NCBI RefSeq assembly: GCF_026420865.1
Contig: NZ_JAPCWC010000011.1
Location: 62,001 to 126,000, forward strand
Length of the DNA stretch: 64,000 nt
Direction of reading: 5' to 3'
Source of the DNA: Novosphingobium clariflavum
GTDB lineage: Bacteria > Pseudomonadota > Alphaproteobacteria > Sphingomonadales > Sphingomonadaceae
Shown one piece after another: positions 15,384 to 23,092 of the stretch; position 1 is the first letter of the stretch; each line of letters begins with the position of its first letter. The notes beneath the pieces were generated by a model. That model was given only the letters and a program-made list of their open reading frames with translations, did no database searches and had not been told where the DNA came from. A program made the position numbers and the translations under genes.

Positions 15384-17594
15384 ATGGCGAAGATTTCCGC
15401 ACTCCCCCGCATCGCGCCCGGCGAAGCGGACGGCACCGAACTGCTGCCGGTTGTCCGCGCGGGCACCACGATGGCGGCCCCGGTCGGCGATTTCATCGCC
15501 CCGGCCGCGCAGCCCTTCGTCGATGCGGCCGAGGCGGCATCGTTCGCGGCCGAACTCACGCGGGACCAGATCACCGACCTGGTAAAGCCCGAGAACATCT
15601 TCGTCGACGTTGCCCTGGCGACGGCCGAAGCTGCCGTGACGGCGGGCACCTTCTTCAAGCTGGTGCTCAGCGCGGCAGGCACCGCCGAAGTGCGCCAGCG
15701 CACCGCCAGCGGATCGGACCTGCTCTATTCCGAGAACACCGCCGCCGCCCTGCGCTCGTCCGATCCGGTGAAGGGCGCCGCGCTGATCGGCCTGCCCGAT
15801 GGCAGCAGCGTGCAGGATGCCCTGCCGCGCAAGCGCTACACCCTCAAGCAGATGGGCGTGAACTACGCCAGCACCGCCGACCAGCAGACCGCGCTGATGA
15901 ATGCGCTGACCATCGCCAGCGAGGACATGCTCAACCTCGTGGCCGAGCCGCACGCGATCTACAAGCACGGCGACATGCTGGCGTTCGATGGGGTCGAGTT
16001 CGACGGGCAGGGCTGCAACTTCCAGGCGCTCGATCCGGCGCGGGCGCGCATCCAGCTGACCGGGGCGCGGCCGATCCTGCGCAACCTGCGCAAGTCGTCG
16101 CTGGGCGTCACCGGCCGCACCAGCGCCTACAACGCCATCGGCGTGCTTGTCCGTGACGCCACCGACCTGCTGCTGGAAAACATCATCATCGACAGCGGCG
16201 CCAATGCCGGGATCGCGCTCGACAACGTGCAGCGCTTCGAAACGCGCGGCACGCTGGTGATGGATACCAGGGCCGATGCCTTCCACTGCACCAACGGCAC
16301 GCGCGACGGATCGGTCTACGGGCACACCGCCATCCGCCCCGGGGACGATGGCTTTGCGGTCGTCACTTATGGCGGCAGCGAACTGTGCGAGAATATCCGC
16401 GTCTACGGCGCCCGCATTCGCCAGGGCAAGATGCGCGGCATGACCGTGGTCGGCGGCCGCGACGTCTGGTTCATGCAGCCGGACATCGACGAGACCGAAT
16501 GCGCAGGCATCTATTTCTCGTCCGAAAGCTCCTACGGCACTTACGGCGTGCGCAATTGCGGCGTGATCGGCGGCACCGTCAAGAACGCGGTGTCGCGCAC
16601 GGGCATCTCCCAGGGCGCGATCCACTGCAACGGGCGCTCGGGCTCGCTCACCACCCCCAGCGGCGAAGTGCTGACCAACACGGTCGAGGATATCGTGCTG
16701 ATGGCGCCCAAGATCCGCGGTTGCGGCGCGGGCATCCGCGCGGGCGTGACGTTCGACGATTACGCCATCGGGCTCGATGCGCTGAACATCGACATGCAGG
16801 ACCTTCGTGTCAGTTCCAGCTATCACCCGCGCGCGTTTGCGCTGGGCGGCAAGAACATCCAGATCCGGGGCGGCCGCTTTGCCAACATCGGCGGCCAGTT
16901 CATCACCACCGTGGGCTCGCTGGCGGGTTACCTCAGGGTTCGCGACCTCACGATCGAGGGTGTCTGCGCCGATGCGCCGGATGCGAAGAACGTCTTCCTG
17001 TTCAACGACGCCGCGCCGAACCTCGATATTGCCGAGATCGAAGGCGTCCACATGTGGAAGCGCGGCGCCGCGATCACCGCGCCGTTCAACTACACCAAGC
17101 TGACCGCCGCCCAGCGCCGCATCCGAGGCAACCTGCTGGACGGTGTGAAGGCGGCCGAGCCGCCGACGCTCGTCCTGTCCGGCAAGACCTACCAGATGGA
17201 CCTCGAAGGCGGCGTTTATGCCGAAGGCGCAGCGGGCATCTCGGGGAGCGAATCCACCGTGATCGCGGCGGACGAAACGCTCGCCGTCATCCTCAAGCCA
17301 AGCCGCGTCCTTCGCTGCACCTGGCTGGCCACGCGGCAATCGGACTATTCCAAGCGGGCGGACGTCACGATCTCGGGCGACGTCACCTATTCGGTGCCCA
17401 CCGGCACGGCCGGTATCGATTATGTGGCGGTCGGCAACTCGTACTACCGCCTCACCGTGGTCAGCGGCGCGCTCAACGCGGCCAACGTCGCCGCCCAGGC
17501 GATCAGCTACGACGCCGACACCAACCGGGTCACGATCACCTTCACCCCCGTCGGCGCGCTCAATGCGCGCATGCAAGTCATCGGGGTCGGCTGA
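15384..17594 (+). CDS. Tail fibre/tailspike with right-handed beta-helix
   Basis: A 736-residue protein. Residues 1-100 form an N-terminal adaptor also seen on other fibres (ISALPRIAPGEADGTELLPV). Residues about 180-560 carry irregular parallel beta-helix repeats with Asn/Gly turns (NAIGVLVRD, GIALDNVQRF, RPGDDGFAVVTYGG, GKMRGMTVVGGRDVW), typical of pectate-lyase-fold depolymerases. The C-terminal 120 residues look like a trimerisation or binding tip. Surface-polysaccharide binding or cleavage is the family expectation; specificity cannot be read. It may determine host range. Confidence 0.8.
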   Translation: MAKISALPRIAPGEADGTELLPVVRAGTTMAAPVGDFIAPAAQPFVDAAEAASFAAELTRDQITDLVKPENIFVDVALATAEAAVTAGTFFKLVLSAAGTAEVRQRTASGSDLLYSENTAAALRSSDPVKGAALIGLPDGSSVQDALPRKRYTLKQMGVNYASTADQQTALMNALTIASEDMLNLVAEPHAIYKHGDMLAFDGVEFDGQGCNFQALDPARARIQLTGARPILRNLRKSSLGVTGRTSAYNAIGVLVRDATDLLLENIIIDSGANAGIALDNVQRFETRGTLVMDTRADAFHCTNGTRDGSVYGHTAIRPGDDGFAVVTYGGSELCENIRVYGARIRQGKMRGMTVVGGRDVWFMQPDIDETECAGIYFSSESSYGTYGVRNCGVIGGTVKNAVSRTGISQGAIHCNGRSGSLTTPSGEVLTNTVEDIVLMAPKIRGCGAGIRAGVTFDDYAIGLDALNIDMQDLRVSSSYHPRAFALGGKNIQIRGGRFANIGGQFITTVGSLAGYLRVRDLTIEGVCADAPDAKNVFLFNDAAPNLDIAEIEGVHMWKRGAAITAPFNYTKLTAAQRRIRGNLLDGVKAAEPPTLVLSGKTYQMDLEGGVYAEGAAGISGSESTVIAADETLAVILKPSRVLRCTWLATRQSDYSKRADVTISGDVTYSVPTGTAGIDYVAVGNSYYRLTVVSGALNAANVAAQAISYDADTNRVTITFTPVGALNARMQVIGVG

Positions 17595-17634
17595 TGGCCC
17601 CTTCCATTTTCCAGAGATCGCAAGGAGCCAGCCA

Positions 17635-17970
17635 ATGGCCGTAAGTGAAAACGGGTTCGACGTGGTGCTGCTGCCCGAAGGAAGCCTGCAATTCCGGGAC
17701 AGGCTGGCGGCCGGGGACGTCGTCCGCAGCTGGGACGTGGGGCCCGGAGAAACGGCGGCGCTCCTGGCCGTGGTCGCCGAGGCGCGCGCGCTGGTGGAGG
17801 ACTATCACACCCTGCTGCCGTTCGTCGCCGAACGCCTCGGCTGCGATGAAAGCACGGCGACGGCGCTGGGCATCTCGCCCGGCCAGCTCGCCACCGATCT
17901 TGGCTACGCGGTCGATACCCCCGCCAGCACCGCGCCCAGTGACCTTGAGGGCGGCGAGGTGGCGGAATGA
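17635..17970 (+). CDS. Hypothetical protein after the tail fibre (possible fibre chaperone)
   Basis: A 111-residue acidic protein (FDVVLLPEGSLQFRDRLAAGD at the N terminus, a helical centre, and a Ser/Pro/acidic tail). No family recognised. Its location directly after a fibre gene is where tail-fibre assembly proteins sit, which is the only hint of function. It has a ribosome site (aaggag) and overlaps the next gene by 4 bp. Confidence 0.6.
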   Translation: MAVSENGFDVVLLPEGSLQFRDRLAAGDVVRSWDVGPGETAALLAVVAEARALVEDYHTLLPFVAERLGCDESTATALGISPGQLATDLGYAVDTPASTAPSDLEGGEVAE

Positions 17971-18329
17971 AGCTGGAAGACCTGCTCCTGTTCCTGCTGT
18001 CGCTGTTCGGCGCGGCGGCGATGTGCGGTGCGCGCATCGCCTGGCTGCTCTTCGGCATCGCCAGCACGCCGCCGGAGGATGCCGCCGCGCTGGTCCTGTG
18101 GGAGCGTAAGCGCCGGTGGCTCATGATCTCGGAATTCGCGGCGCTGCCGGCCTTCGCGCTGATCTCGGTCCTGATCGGCCGCCTCCGGGAATGGCCGGTG
18201 GAGGGCGTGGTGCTGCTCTCCATGGTGCTGGGCGCGCTGGGCTTCGCCTTCTTCCTCGACGCCCTGCAGACGCTGGTGCGCAAGCGGATGGGCATGGCCG
18301 AGGCGCCGCTGCCGGACGAAGCACCGTGA
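17967..18329 (+). CDS. Holin-like membrane protein
   Basis: A 120-residue protein with three predicted membrane spans (about residues 5-30, 50-68 and 76-97) and a short charged C terminus. It lies immediately before the lysozyme gene and overlaps the fibre-linked gene by 4 bp. Topology and position fit a class I holin that releases the signal-less endolysin; no sequence identity to P2 gpY is evident. Confidence 0.65.
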   Translation: MKLEDLLLFLLSLFGAAAMCGARIAWLLFGIASTPPEDAAALVLWERKRRWLMISEFAALPAFALISVLIGRLREWPVEGVVLLSMVLGALGFAFFLDALQTLVRKRMGMAEAPLPDEAP

Positions 18330-18499
18330 CCGGGGTGCTCATCGCCCTGGTGGTGCTGTTCGCCGGCATCTCGGGCTTTGCCTACTGGCGCGCGTCCCGC
18401 CTGCACCGGCGCATCGTCGACATCGACCCGCAGGCGCGCTGCCCGGCCACCCATCCGCTCGACTACCTCTCCCACCGAAAGGAAACCCGTCATGACTGA
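18326..18499 (+). CDS. Single-span small membrane protein in lysis cassette
   Basis: A 57-residue protein from a GTG overlapping the previous stop (GTGA). One N-terminal membrane span (residues 3-20) is followed by a basic, cysteine-containing tail. It overlaps the lysozyme start by 8 bp. It could be a second holin or antiholin; family not recognised. Confidence 0.6.
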   Translation: MTGVLIALVVLFAGISGFAYWRASRLHRRIVDIDPQARCPATHPLDYLSHRKETRHD

Positions 18500-18965
18500 T
18501 GCCCGCACGCTCGGCGCCGCCGGCACCGCGCTGATCCACAAATGGGAGGGCTGCGCCCGCAGGCGCGCCGATGGCCGCTTCGATGCCTATCCCGATCCCG
18601 GCAGCAAGGACGGCAAGCCGTGGACCATCGGTTGGGGCTCCACCGGGCCGGACATCGCCAGGGGCACGATCTGGACGCAGGCGCAGTGCGATGCCCGGTT
18701 CGACCGGGACATTGCGCGCTTCGTCAACGAGGTGGCGCGGTTCATCGCCGCTGCGCCCACCACCCCGAACCAGTTCGATGCGCTGGTCTCGTTCCACTAC
18801 AACACCGGGGCCATTGCTTCTTCGACGCTGGGCAAGCTGCACAAGGCGGGCAGGTTCGCCGATGCGCAGGCGCAGTTCGGCAAGTGGATCTACAACGACG
18901 GGAAGGTCATGGATGGCCTGAGGAAGCGCCGCGCCGACGAGGCTGCGCTTTACGGGGCCAAGTGA
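18492..18965 (+). CDS. Endolysin, GH24 (T4-type) lysozyme
   Basis: A 157-residue glycoside hydrolase family 24 enzyme that cleaves MurNAc-GlcNAc bonds. The catalytic Glu is in LIHKWEGCARR, followed by DAYPDPGSKDGKPWTIGWG (Asp and Thr of the Glu-Asp-Thr triad). FDALVSFHYNTG and GLRKRRADEAALY are further family signatures. There is no signal peptide or SAR helix, so release needs the holin. It replaces P2 gpK functionally. Confidence 0.93.
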   Translation: MTDARTLGAAGTALIHKWEGCARRRADGRFDAYPDPGSKDGKPWTIGWGSTGPDIARGTIWTQAQCDARFDRDIARFVNEVARFIAAAPTTPNQFDALVSFHYNTGAIASSTLGKLHKAGRFADAQAQFGKWIYNDGKVMDGLRKRRADEAALYGAK

Positions 18966-19582
18966 TGGAAGTGCTTGCCATCGTGGGCGTCGCCAAAAAG
19001 GTGCTGCCCTGGGCGTGGGGCGCGATCAGGAAGCACTCGCGCCTCTTGCCATACCTCGCCGCTGCCGCGCTCGTCTGGTGGCTCTGGAGCGGCAGGCAGG
19101 ACGCCCTCCAGCAGCGGGACACGGCGCGCGCCGCGCTGGCCGCCGCCAATGCCGCCACCGCCACCGAGATCGCGGCCCATCGCAAGACCAAGGACGATTA
19201 CCGGGCGGCCCAGGCAGCGGCGGCCCGGCTTGATGCCGAACGGATCACGCGCGAGAAGGCGCGTCAGCAGGAGATCAACGATGCCGCTTCGAAGGACTAT
19301 GCGCAGCGCTTGGCCGATCTGCGTGCTCGCTATCAGCGCCTGCTCGGGAACGCCCAGCCCGGAAGCGCCGCTGGCGGTGCGACCGGAAATGTCGCAGTGC
19401 CCGGCCTACCCGCTGCCCCCGGCGGAACTGCTGGTGCGGCCGACATACGATTGGCTGGCGCCGCTGGAGAATGCCTCAGCCCCACCGAACGGCTGATCGC
19501 GGCCGAGCAGGCGGCCCAGCTCGATGCGCTGATCCTCGCCGTGGAGCGCCTCTCGGCAAAAATCGGCGCGCCGGCGCCGTAG
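18965..19582 (+). CDS. Rz-like inner-membrane spanin
   Basis: A 205-residue protein with one N-terminal membrane helix (about 27-43, LLPYLAAAALVWWLWSG) and a long periplasmic coiled coil (48-130) rich in Ala, Gln and charged residues: the i-spanin architecture for outer-membrane disruption. ATG overlaps the lysozyme stop (TGATG). The o-spanin partner is embedded in its 3' half in another frame. Identification rests on architecture and position. Confidence 0.8.
   Translation: MEVLAIVGVAKKVLPWAWGAIRKHSRLLPYLAAAALVWWLWSGRQDALQQRDTARAALAAANAATATEIAAHRKTKDDYRAAQAAAARLDAERITREKARQQEINDAASKDYAQRLADLRARYQRLLGNAQPGSAAGGATGNVAVPGLPAAPGGTAGAADIRLAGAAGECLSPTERLIAAEQAAQLDALILAVERLSAKIGAPAP
19299..19496 (+). 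CDS. Rz1-like outer-membrane spanin lipoprotein, embedded in Rz
   Basis: A 65-residue gene wholly inside the Rz frame, in the +1 register. It opens with MRSAWPICVLAISAC: a short hydrophobic signal ending in lipobox ISAC with Cys15 as the lipidation site. The mature part is Pro-rich (PAYPLPPAELLVRP), as in lambda Rz1. Nested Rz/Rz1 genes are a known phage arrangement; frame, position and lipobox all agree. Confidence 0.82.
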   Translation: MRSAWPICVLAISACSGTPSPEAPLAVRPEMSQCPAYPLPPAELLVRPTYDWLAPLENASAPPNG

Positions 19583-19684
19583 AAGGAACAAGTCCGGCAA
19601 TTCGTCGTTCATCGTGCAACTGCCCGCAGAAGCAAGCGATCCAAACGGCTTGGATAATCCCCCAGCCAAGCCAGCCTCTCAAGA

Positions 19685-19711
19685 AAAGGCCGCCTCGCAA
19701 GGGCGGCCTTT
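19685..19711. terminator. Bidirectional terminator between lysis cassette and gpV
   Basis: A perfect 10-bp stem (19685-19694 with 19702-19711) and a 7-nt loop. The stem begins with A residues and ends with T residues, so it works in both directions. It separates the plus-strand lysis genes from the convergent V gene. Confidence 0.85.
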
Positions 19712-19715
19712 GCAT

Positions 19716-20264
19716 TCAGACCGGCCCGCCACTCTGCGCCGAACCTGCCGCCACGCCCGTGTGCTTGTGGCTCTTCAGGCTGATCCCGTCCGCCACCACA
19801 TCCTCGCTAACGGTCACCTTGCCTTGCACGGTCACGTCGCCCCGAATGGTCAGCCCACCCGGTGCGATGATTTCGGCGGTTCCGCCATCGGGCAAGGTCG
19901 CTGACAGCGCATGCGCTTCCGGATCGTAAGAGATCTGGGCCCCGTCCTTGAACCTCAGCACTTCGGTCAGCCCGTCGCCCGCCGGCGGGAAGTCGTCCTG
20001 GACAAGACCCAGCAGCGCCACGGCCGCCGCGATCTGCCCGTCCGGCACCAGCAGCACCACCTGCTCGCCCACCGTGGGCGGCGACCAGTGCTGCGTATCG
20101 CCGGCACGCGGCATCAGCCACCGGATAGGCGGCGTTTGCGCCTCTCCATCCTCATCGTCGCCATAGGCCACCGTGCAGCGGGGCGGGCTGAAGGTGACGC
20201 TGGCGATCGTGCCAAGGCGGATCAGCTCGGAAACGTCGGCGGGGATGTCTTCCTGCGGGGTCAT
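19716..20264 (-). CDS. V: Baseplate spike protein, P2 gpV-like
   Basis: A 182-residue trimeric spike that punctures the outer membrane. An N-terminal OB-fold (RLGTIASVTFSPPRCTVAYGD, HWSPPTVGEQVVLLVPDG) leads to a beta-helix and a C-terminal HxH iron-binding apex (SHKHTGVAAGSAQSGGPV). It lies on the minus strand between plus-strand late operons, whereas in P2 V heads the V-W-J-I operon. It must therefore have its own promoter in the 135-bp gap shared with W. Confidence 0.92.
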   Translation of the reverse strand: MTPQEDIPADVSELIRLGTIASVTFSPPRCTVAYGDDEDGEAQTPPIRWLMPRAGDTQHWSPPTVGEQVVLLVPDGQIAAAVALLGLVQDDFPPAGDGLTEVLRFKDGAQISYDPEAHALSATLPDGGTAEIIAPGGLTIRGDVTVQGKVTVSEDVVADGISLKSHKHTGVAAGSAQSGGPV

Positions 20265-20332
20265 CGGTGCGCTTTCGAAGGTGGTTTCGAACCTGCCTAA
20301 ACCGGCCTGCAGGGCCAGGCGCGCCGGGCGTC

Positions 20333-20354
20333 AGGTAACGCCGCCCTCTACCCC
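20333..20354 (+). promoter_or_regulatory. 22-bp motif upstream of W (copy 2)
   Basis: The partner of the sequence at 12627-12648, with 21 of 22 bases identical, in the same orientation and at nearly the same distance (45 bp) from the next start codon. It lies in the V-W divergent gap. Probably a late promoter/activator element. Confidence 0.5.
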
Positions 20355-20399
20355 GCCACACTCTGGAATTCGCGCCCGCGAGAGGGCTTGGTCGCTCCC

Positions 20400-20762
20400 A
20401 TGATCGGGATGAACGACACCACCGGGAAAGCGCTCGACGGCACGGCTCATCTCGAGCAGTCCATCGGCAAGATCCTTGGCACGCCGCTGGGCACGCGCAC
20501 CATGCGCCGTGACTTCGGCTCGATGCTGTTCGACCTGATCGACCGCCCCATCAACGCCGCCACGGTCATGCTGCTGCGCGCGGCCACGGCCGTCGCTCTG
20601 CGCCAGTGGGAACCCCGCATCGCCATCAGCAAGGTCGGCGTTTCGGGCACCTTTGCGGCGGGCAATCTGACGATCTCGATCTCGGGCAAGCGCACTGATG
20701 TGGCCGGGCCGAATTCGAAGGTCACCCTTTCCATCCCCATCGCGAATTTGAGGAAGCCCTGA
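20400..20762 (+). CDS. W: Baseplate wedge protein, P2 gpW/gp25-like
   Basis: A 120-residue gp25-like lysozyme-fold baseplate protein without lysozyme activity. Conserved features are the N-terminal IGMNDTTGKALDG, the LGTRTMRRDFGSMLFDLID block and the terminal SIPIANLRKP. ATG 20400 was taken; ATG 20409 is also possible. It overlaps FI by 1 bp (TGATG), so W here heads the tail-tube operon instead of leading into J. Confidence 0.9.
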   Translation: MIGMNDTTGKALDGTAHLEQSIGKILGTPLGTRTMRRDFGSMLFDLIDRPINAATVMLLRAATAVALRQWEPRIAISKVGVSGTFAAGNLTISISGKRTDVAGPNSKVTLSIPIANLRKP

Positions 20763-21919
20763 TGACCCACGGCCTGACCATTACCGAATCGTCCGACAGC
20801 ACCGTCTCGGCTTCGCCCGCCAGCATGGCGGTGATCGGCCTGATCGCCACCAGCATGGCCGGCGCCGGGGACGTTGCCGCCGATATCGATGCCGCCTTCC
20901 CGCTCGACACGCCGGTCCTGGTCACCAGCGTCGATATCGCGGCGGGCAAGGCGGGAAGCCTCGGCACGCTGAAAAAGGCGCTGGAAGCCATCGGCGATCA
21001 GTCAAGCCCGATCGTCGTCGTCGTCCGCGTCGAAGAGGGCGCGGACCAGGCGGAAACCGACGCCAACGTGATCGGCACCACCACCGCCACCGGGCAGAAG
21101 ACCGGCATGCAGGCCCTGCTGGCCGCCAAGGCGCTGCTCGGGGTCGCCCCGCGCATCCTTGGTGCACCGGGGCTCGATACGCAGGCGGTCACCACGGAAC
21201 TGGCGATTGTGGCCAGGAACCTGCGCGGCATGGCCTATGCCCGCGCGATCGGCGATACCGTGGCCGCCGCCGTCACCTATCGCGACAATTTCTCGGCGCG
21301 AGAGCTGATGCTGTTCTGGCCGGACACCAACGACTGGACCGGCGATGCCGTCGCCCGCGTTCTCGGCCTGCGTGCCCGGATCGACGAAGAGATCGGGTGG
21401 CACAAGACGATTTCGAACGTGGCGATGGACGGCGTGCTGGCGATCACGAAGGACGTCCACTTCGATCTGCTGGATTCGTCCACCGATGCCGGCGTTCTGA
21501 ACGATGCCCCGGTGACCACGTTCGTTCGCACGGACGGCTATCGCCCCTGGGGCAACCGCACCACGGCAGGCGATGATCAGCCGGACTTCGCCTTCGAAAG
21601 CGCCGTGCGCACCAGCTTCGCCCTGCAGGACCTGATCGCCACCACCATCCAGCCCTTCGTGGACAAGCCCATGACCGTGGGCATGATCAAGAACCTGCTG
21701 GAAAAGATGAACGCCGCCGGCCGCGCGCTGGTCTCCGCTGGCAAGGTCGTGGGCTGCAAGTTCCTGTTCGATCGCAGCAAGAACACGTCCGCCATGCTCG
21801 CCGCAGGCAGGCCCAACTTCACGTTCCGCTACACCCCCTGCGCACCGATGGAGAACCCCACCATCGATCTGCAGATCACCGACTATTACTACTCGGACTT
21901 CGCCGACCAGCTGGTCTGA
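20762..21919 (+). CDS. FI: Contractile tail sheath protein, P2 gpFI-like
   Basis: A 385-residue sheath subunit. N-terminal HGLTITESSDSTVS, PASMAVIGLIATS and PVLVTSVDIAA, central LMLFWPDTNDW, VARVLGLRARIDEEIGWHKTISN and C-terminal PMENPTIDLQITDYYYSDFADQLV are all P2-family blocks. The length matches P2 gpFI (396). Contracts around the FII tube during infection. Confidence 0.95.
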   Translation: MTHGLTITESSDSTVSASPASMAVIGLIATSMAGAGDVAADIDAAFPLDTPVLVTSVDIAAGKAGSLGTLKKALEAIGDQSSPIVVVVRVEEGADQAETDANVIGTTTATGQKTGMQALLAAKALLGVAPRILGAPGLDTQAVTTELAIVARNLRGMAYARAIGDTVAAAVTYRDNFSARELMLFWPDTNDWTGDAVARVLGLRARIDEEIGWHKTISNVAMDGVLAITKDVHFDLLDSSTDAGVLNDAPVTTFVRTDGYRPWGNRTTAGDDQPDFAFESAVRTSFALQDLIATTIQPFVDKPMTVGMIKNLLEKMNAAGRALVSAGKVVGCKFLFDRSKNTSAMLAAGRPNFTFRYTPCAPMENPTIDLQITDYYYSDFADQLV

Positions 21920-21956
21920 GCCCGAGCCCATCCCCTCTTTCTGAAAGGATCCGGCC

Positions 21957-22466
21957 ATGGGCCTGCCGCGCAAGCTCATCAACATGAACGCCTTCGTCGA
22001 TGGCGAGGGATACCTCGGCATCGTGTCTGAATTCGAACAGCCCAAGCTGGCCATCGCCACCGAAGACCATCGGGCCGGCGGCATGCTCGGCACCGTCAAG
22101 CTCGACATGGGGCTTGAGCCTCTGGAAGCGACCATGACGATGGCCGGCCACGTCGCCGCGTTGATCCGCAAGTTCGGCACCACCGCGATCGACGGCGTGC
22201 AGCTGCGCCTGGTGGGAAGCTACCGGGCGGACGATGGCACCGCCGCGCAGGCCGTCGAAATCTACCTTGGCGGCCGCTTCACCGAGATCGACGAGGGCAA
22301 GGCCAAGGCCGGTGACGCCACCGAACACAAGTACACCTTGCCCTCGGTCTACTACCGCCGCGACGTCGACGGCGTGGTCGAGGTGGAAATCGACATGCTG
22401 AACGGCGTGTTCCTGGTCGATGGTTTCGACCGCTACGCCGAGATCATGGCCATCCTCAACGGCTGA
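21957..22466 (+). CDS. FII: Tail tube protein, P2 gpFII-like
   Basis: A 169-residue tube subunit. It opens with GLPRKLINMNAFVDGEGYLG and contains KLDMGLEPLEATMTMAGHV and RLVGSYRADDGTAAQAVEIYLGGR, then YTLPSVYYRRDVDGVVEVEIDMLNG; these are the family signatures. Length equals P2 gpFII (172). A ribosome site (gaaagga) precedes the ATG. Confidence 0.95.
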   Translation: MGLPRKLINMNAFVDGEGYLGIVSEFEQPKLAIATEDHRAGGMLGTVKLDMGLEPLEATMTMAGHVAALIRKFGTTAIDGVQLRLVGSYRADDGTAAQAVEIYLGGRFTEIDEGKAKAGDATEHKYTLPSVYYRRDVDGVVEVEIDMLNGVFLVDGFDRYAEIMAILNG

Positions 22467-22601
22467 TCCATTCGAGATCCACCGGGCGGTCCTTTTGCGG
22501 GGCGCCGTCACGGTGGTGGGCCGGGGAGGACCGGTAATCTCTTTCCCCCTCTCCGGCCCTGATTGCCCCGCCCGATCCACCGCAACGCAGGAGCCCCGCA
22601 C

Positions 22602-22958
22602 ATGGCCGAGCAGCCCGAAATTTCCGCCGTCACCGCACCGAAGAACCACTTCGAACGGGTTGTCCTGGTTGAGCCGATCGTGCGCGGTCCCAGGACCATC
22701 GAAAGCCTCAACATCCGCAAGCCCAAGGCGGGCGAGCTGCGCGGCACCAGCATGCAGGACATCTTGACCACGGACGTCGCGGCGATGCTCCGTTTGATCC
22801 CGCGTGTCTCCGAACCCTCGCTGACGCCGGAAGAGGCGGACAACCTGACTTCGGAGGACTTTGCCGAGCTGGCCGGCGTCATCCGTGGTTTTTTTATCAC
22901 GAAGATGGAGCGGATGGCGGTCGACGCGATGCTCGCGGAACACTCCCCGAAGACCTGA
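22602..22958 (+). CDS. E: Tail assembly chaperone, P2 gpE-like
   Basis: A 118-residue protein of the Mu gp41/P2 gpE tail-chaperone group (RGPRTIESLNIRKPKAGELRG; DVAAMLRLIPRVSEPSLTPEEADNL). It loads the tape measure protein. A seven-T slippery run near its end (22889-22895) is in the correct phase (GGT TTT TTT) for -1 slippage into E', as in P2. An aggag ribosome site supports the 22602 start over an upstream ATG. Confidence 0.9.
   Translation: MAEQPEISAVTAPKNHFERVVLVEPIVRGPRTIESLNIRKPKAGELRGTSMQDILTTDVAAMLRLIPRVSEPSLTPEEADNLTSEDFAELAGVIRGFFITKMERMAVDAMLAEHSPKT
22889..22895 (+). promoter_or_regulatory. -1 programmed frameshift site (T-TTT-TTT)
   Basis: Seven T residues span two Phe codons of E. 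Slippage by -1 continues as an open frame to 23092, fusing about 65 residues including the whole GpE' domain. P2 uses a T6G slip site at the equivalent position. Confidence 0.8.
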
Positions 22959-23092
22959 TGGGTGAGATCGCAGCCGTCTTTCACTGGCCGCTCAGCGAAC
23001 TTGATGCCCTCTCGATAGAAGAACTGTTCGATTGGCGTGATCGCGCCGTGCGGATCTGGAACCAGATGCAGGGCAAGGAAGCCGAGGAATGA
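22958..23092 (+). CDS. E': Tail chaperone extension E' (GpE domain), mainly made by frameshift
   Basis: The -1 frame relative to E. From the ATG at 22958 it encodes 44 residues (GEIAAVFHWPLSELDALSIEEL, then FDWRDRAVRIWNQ) that match the small GpE family. Expression is expected chiefly as the E-E' fusion by slippage at 22889-22895, though the ATG overlapping the E stop could also start it. It overlaps gene T by 4 bp. Confidence 0.85.
   Translation: MGEIAAVFHWPLSELDALSIEELFDWRDRAVRIWNQMQGKEAEE

Noticed and set aside
14208..17576. A 1122-codon open frame on the minus strand
   Set aside because: It is antisense to I, H and the beta-helix fibre, which match known families. Its composition (His, Arg, Gly, Asp rich, no domain) is what antisense of high-GC codon usage gives.
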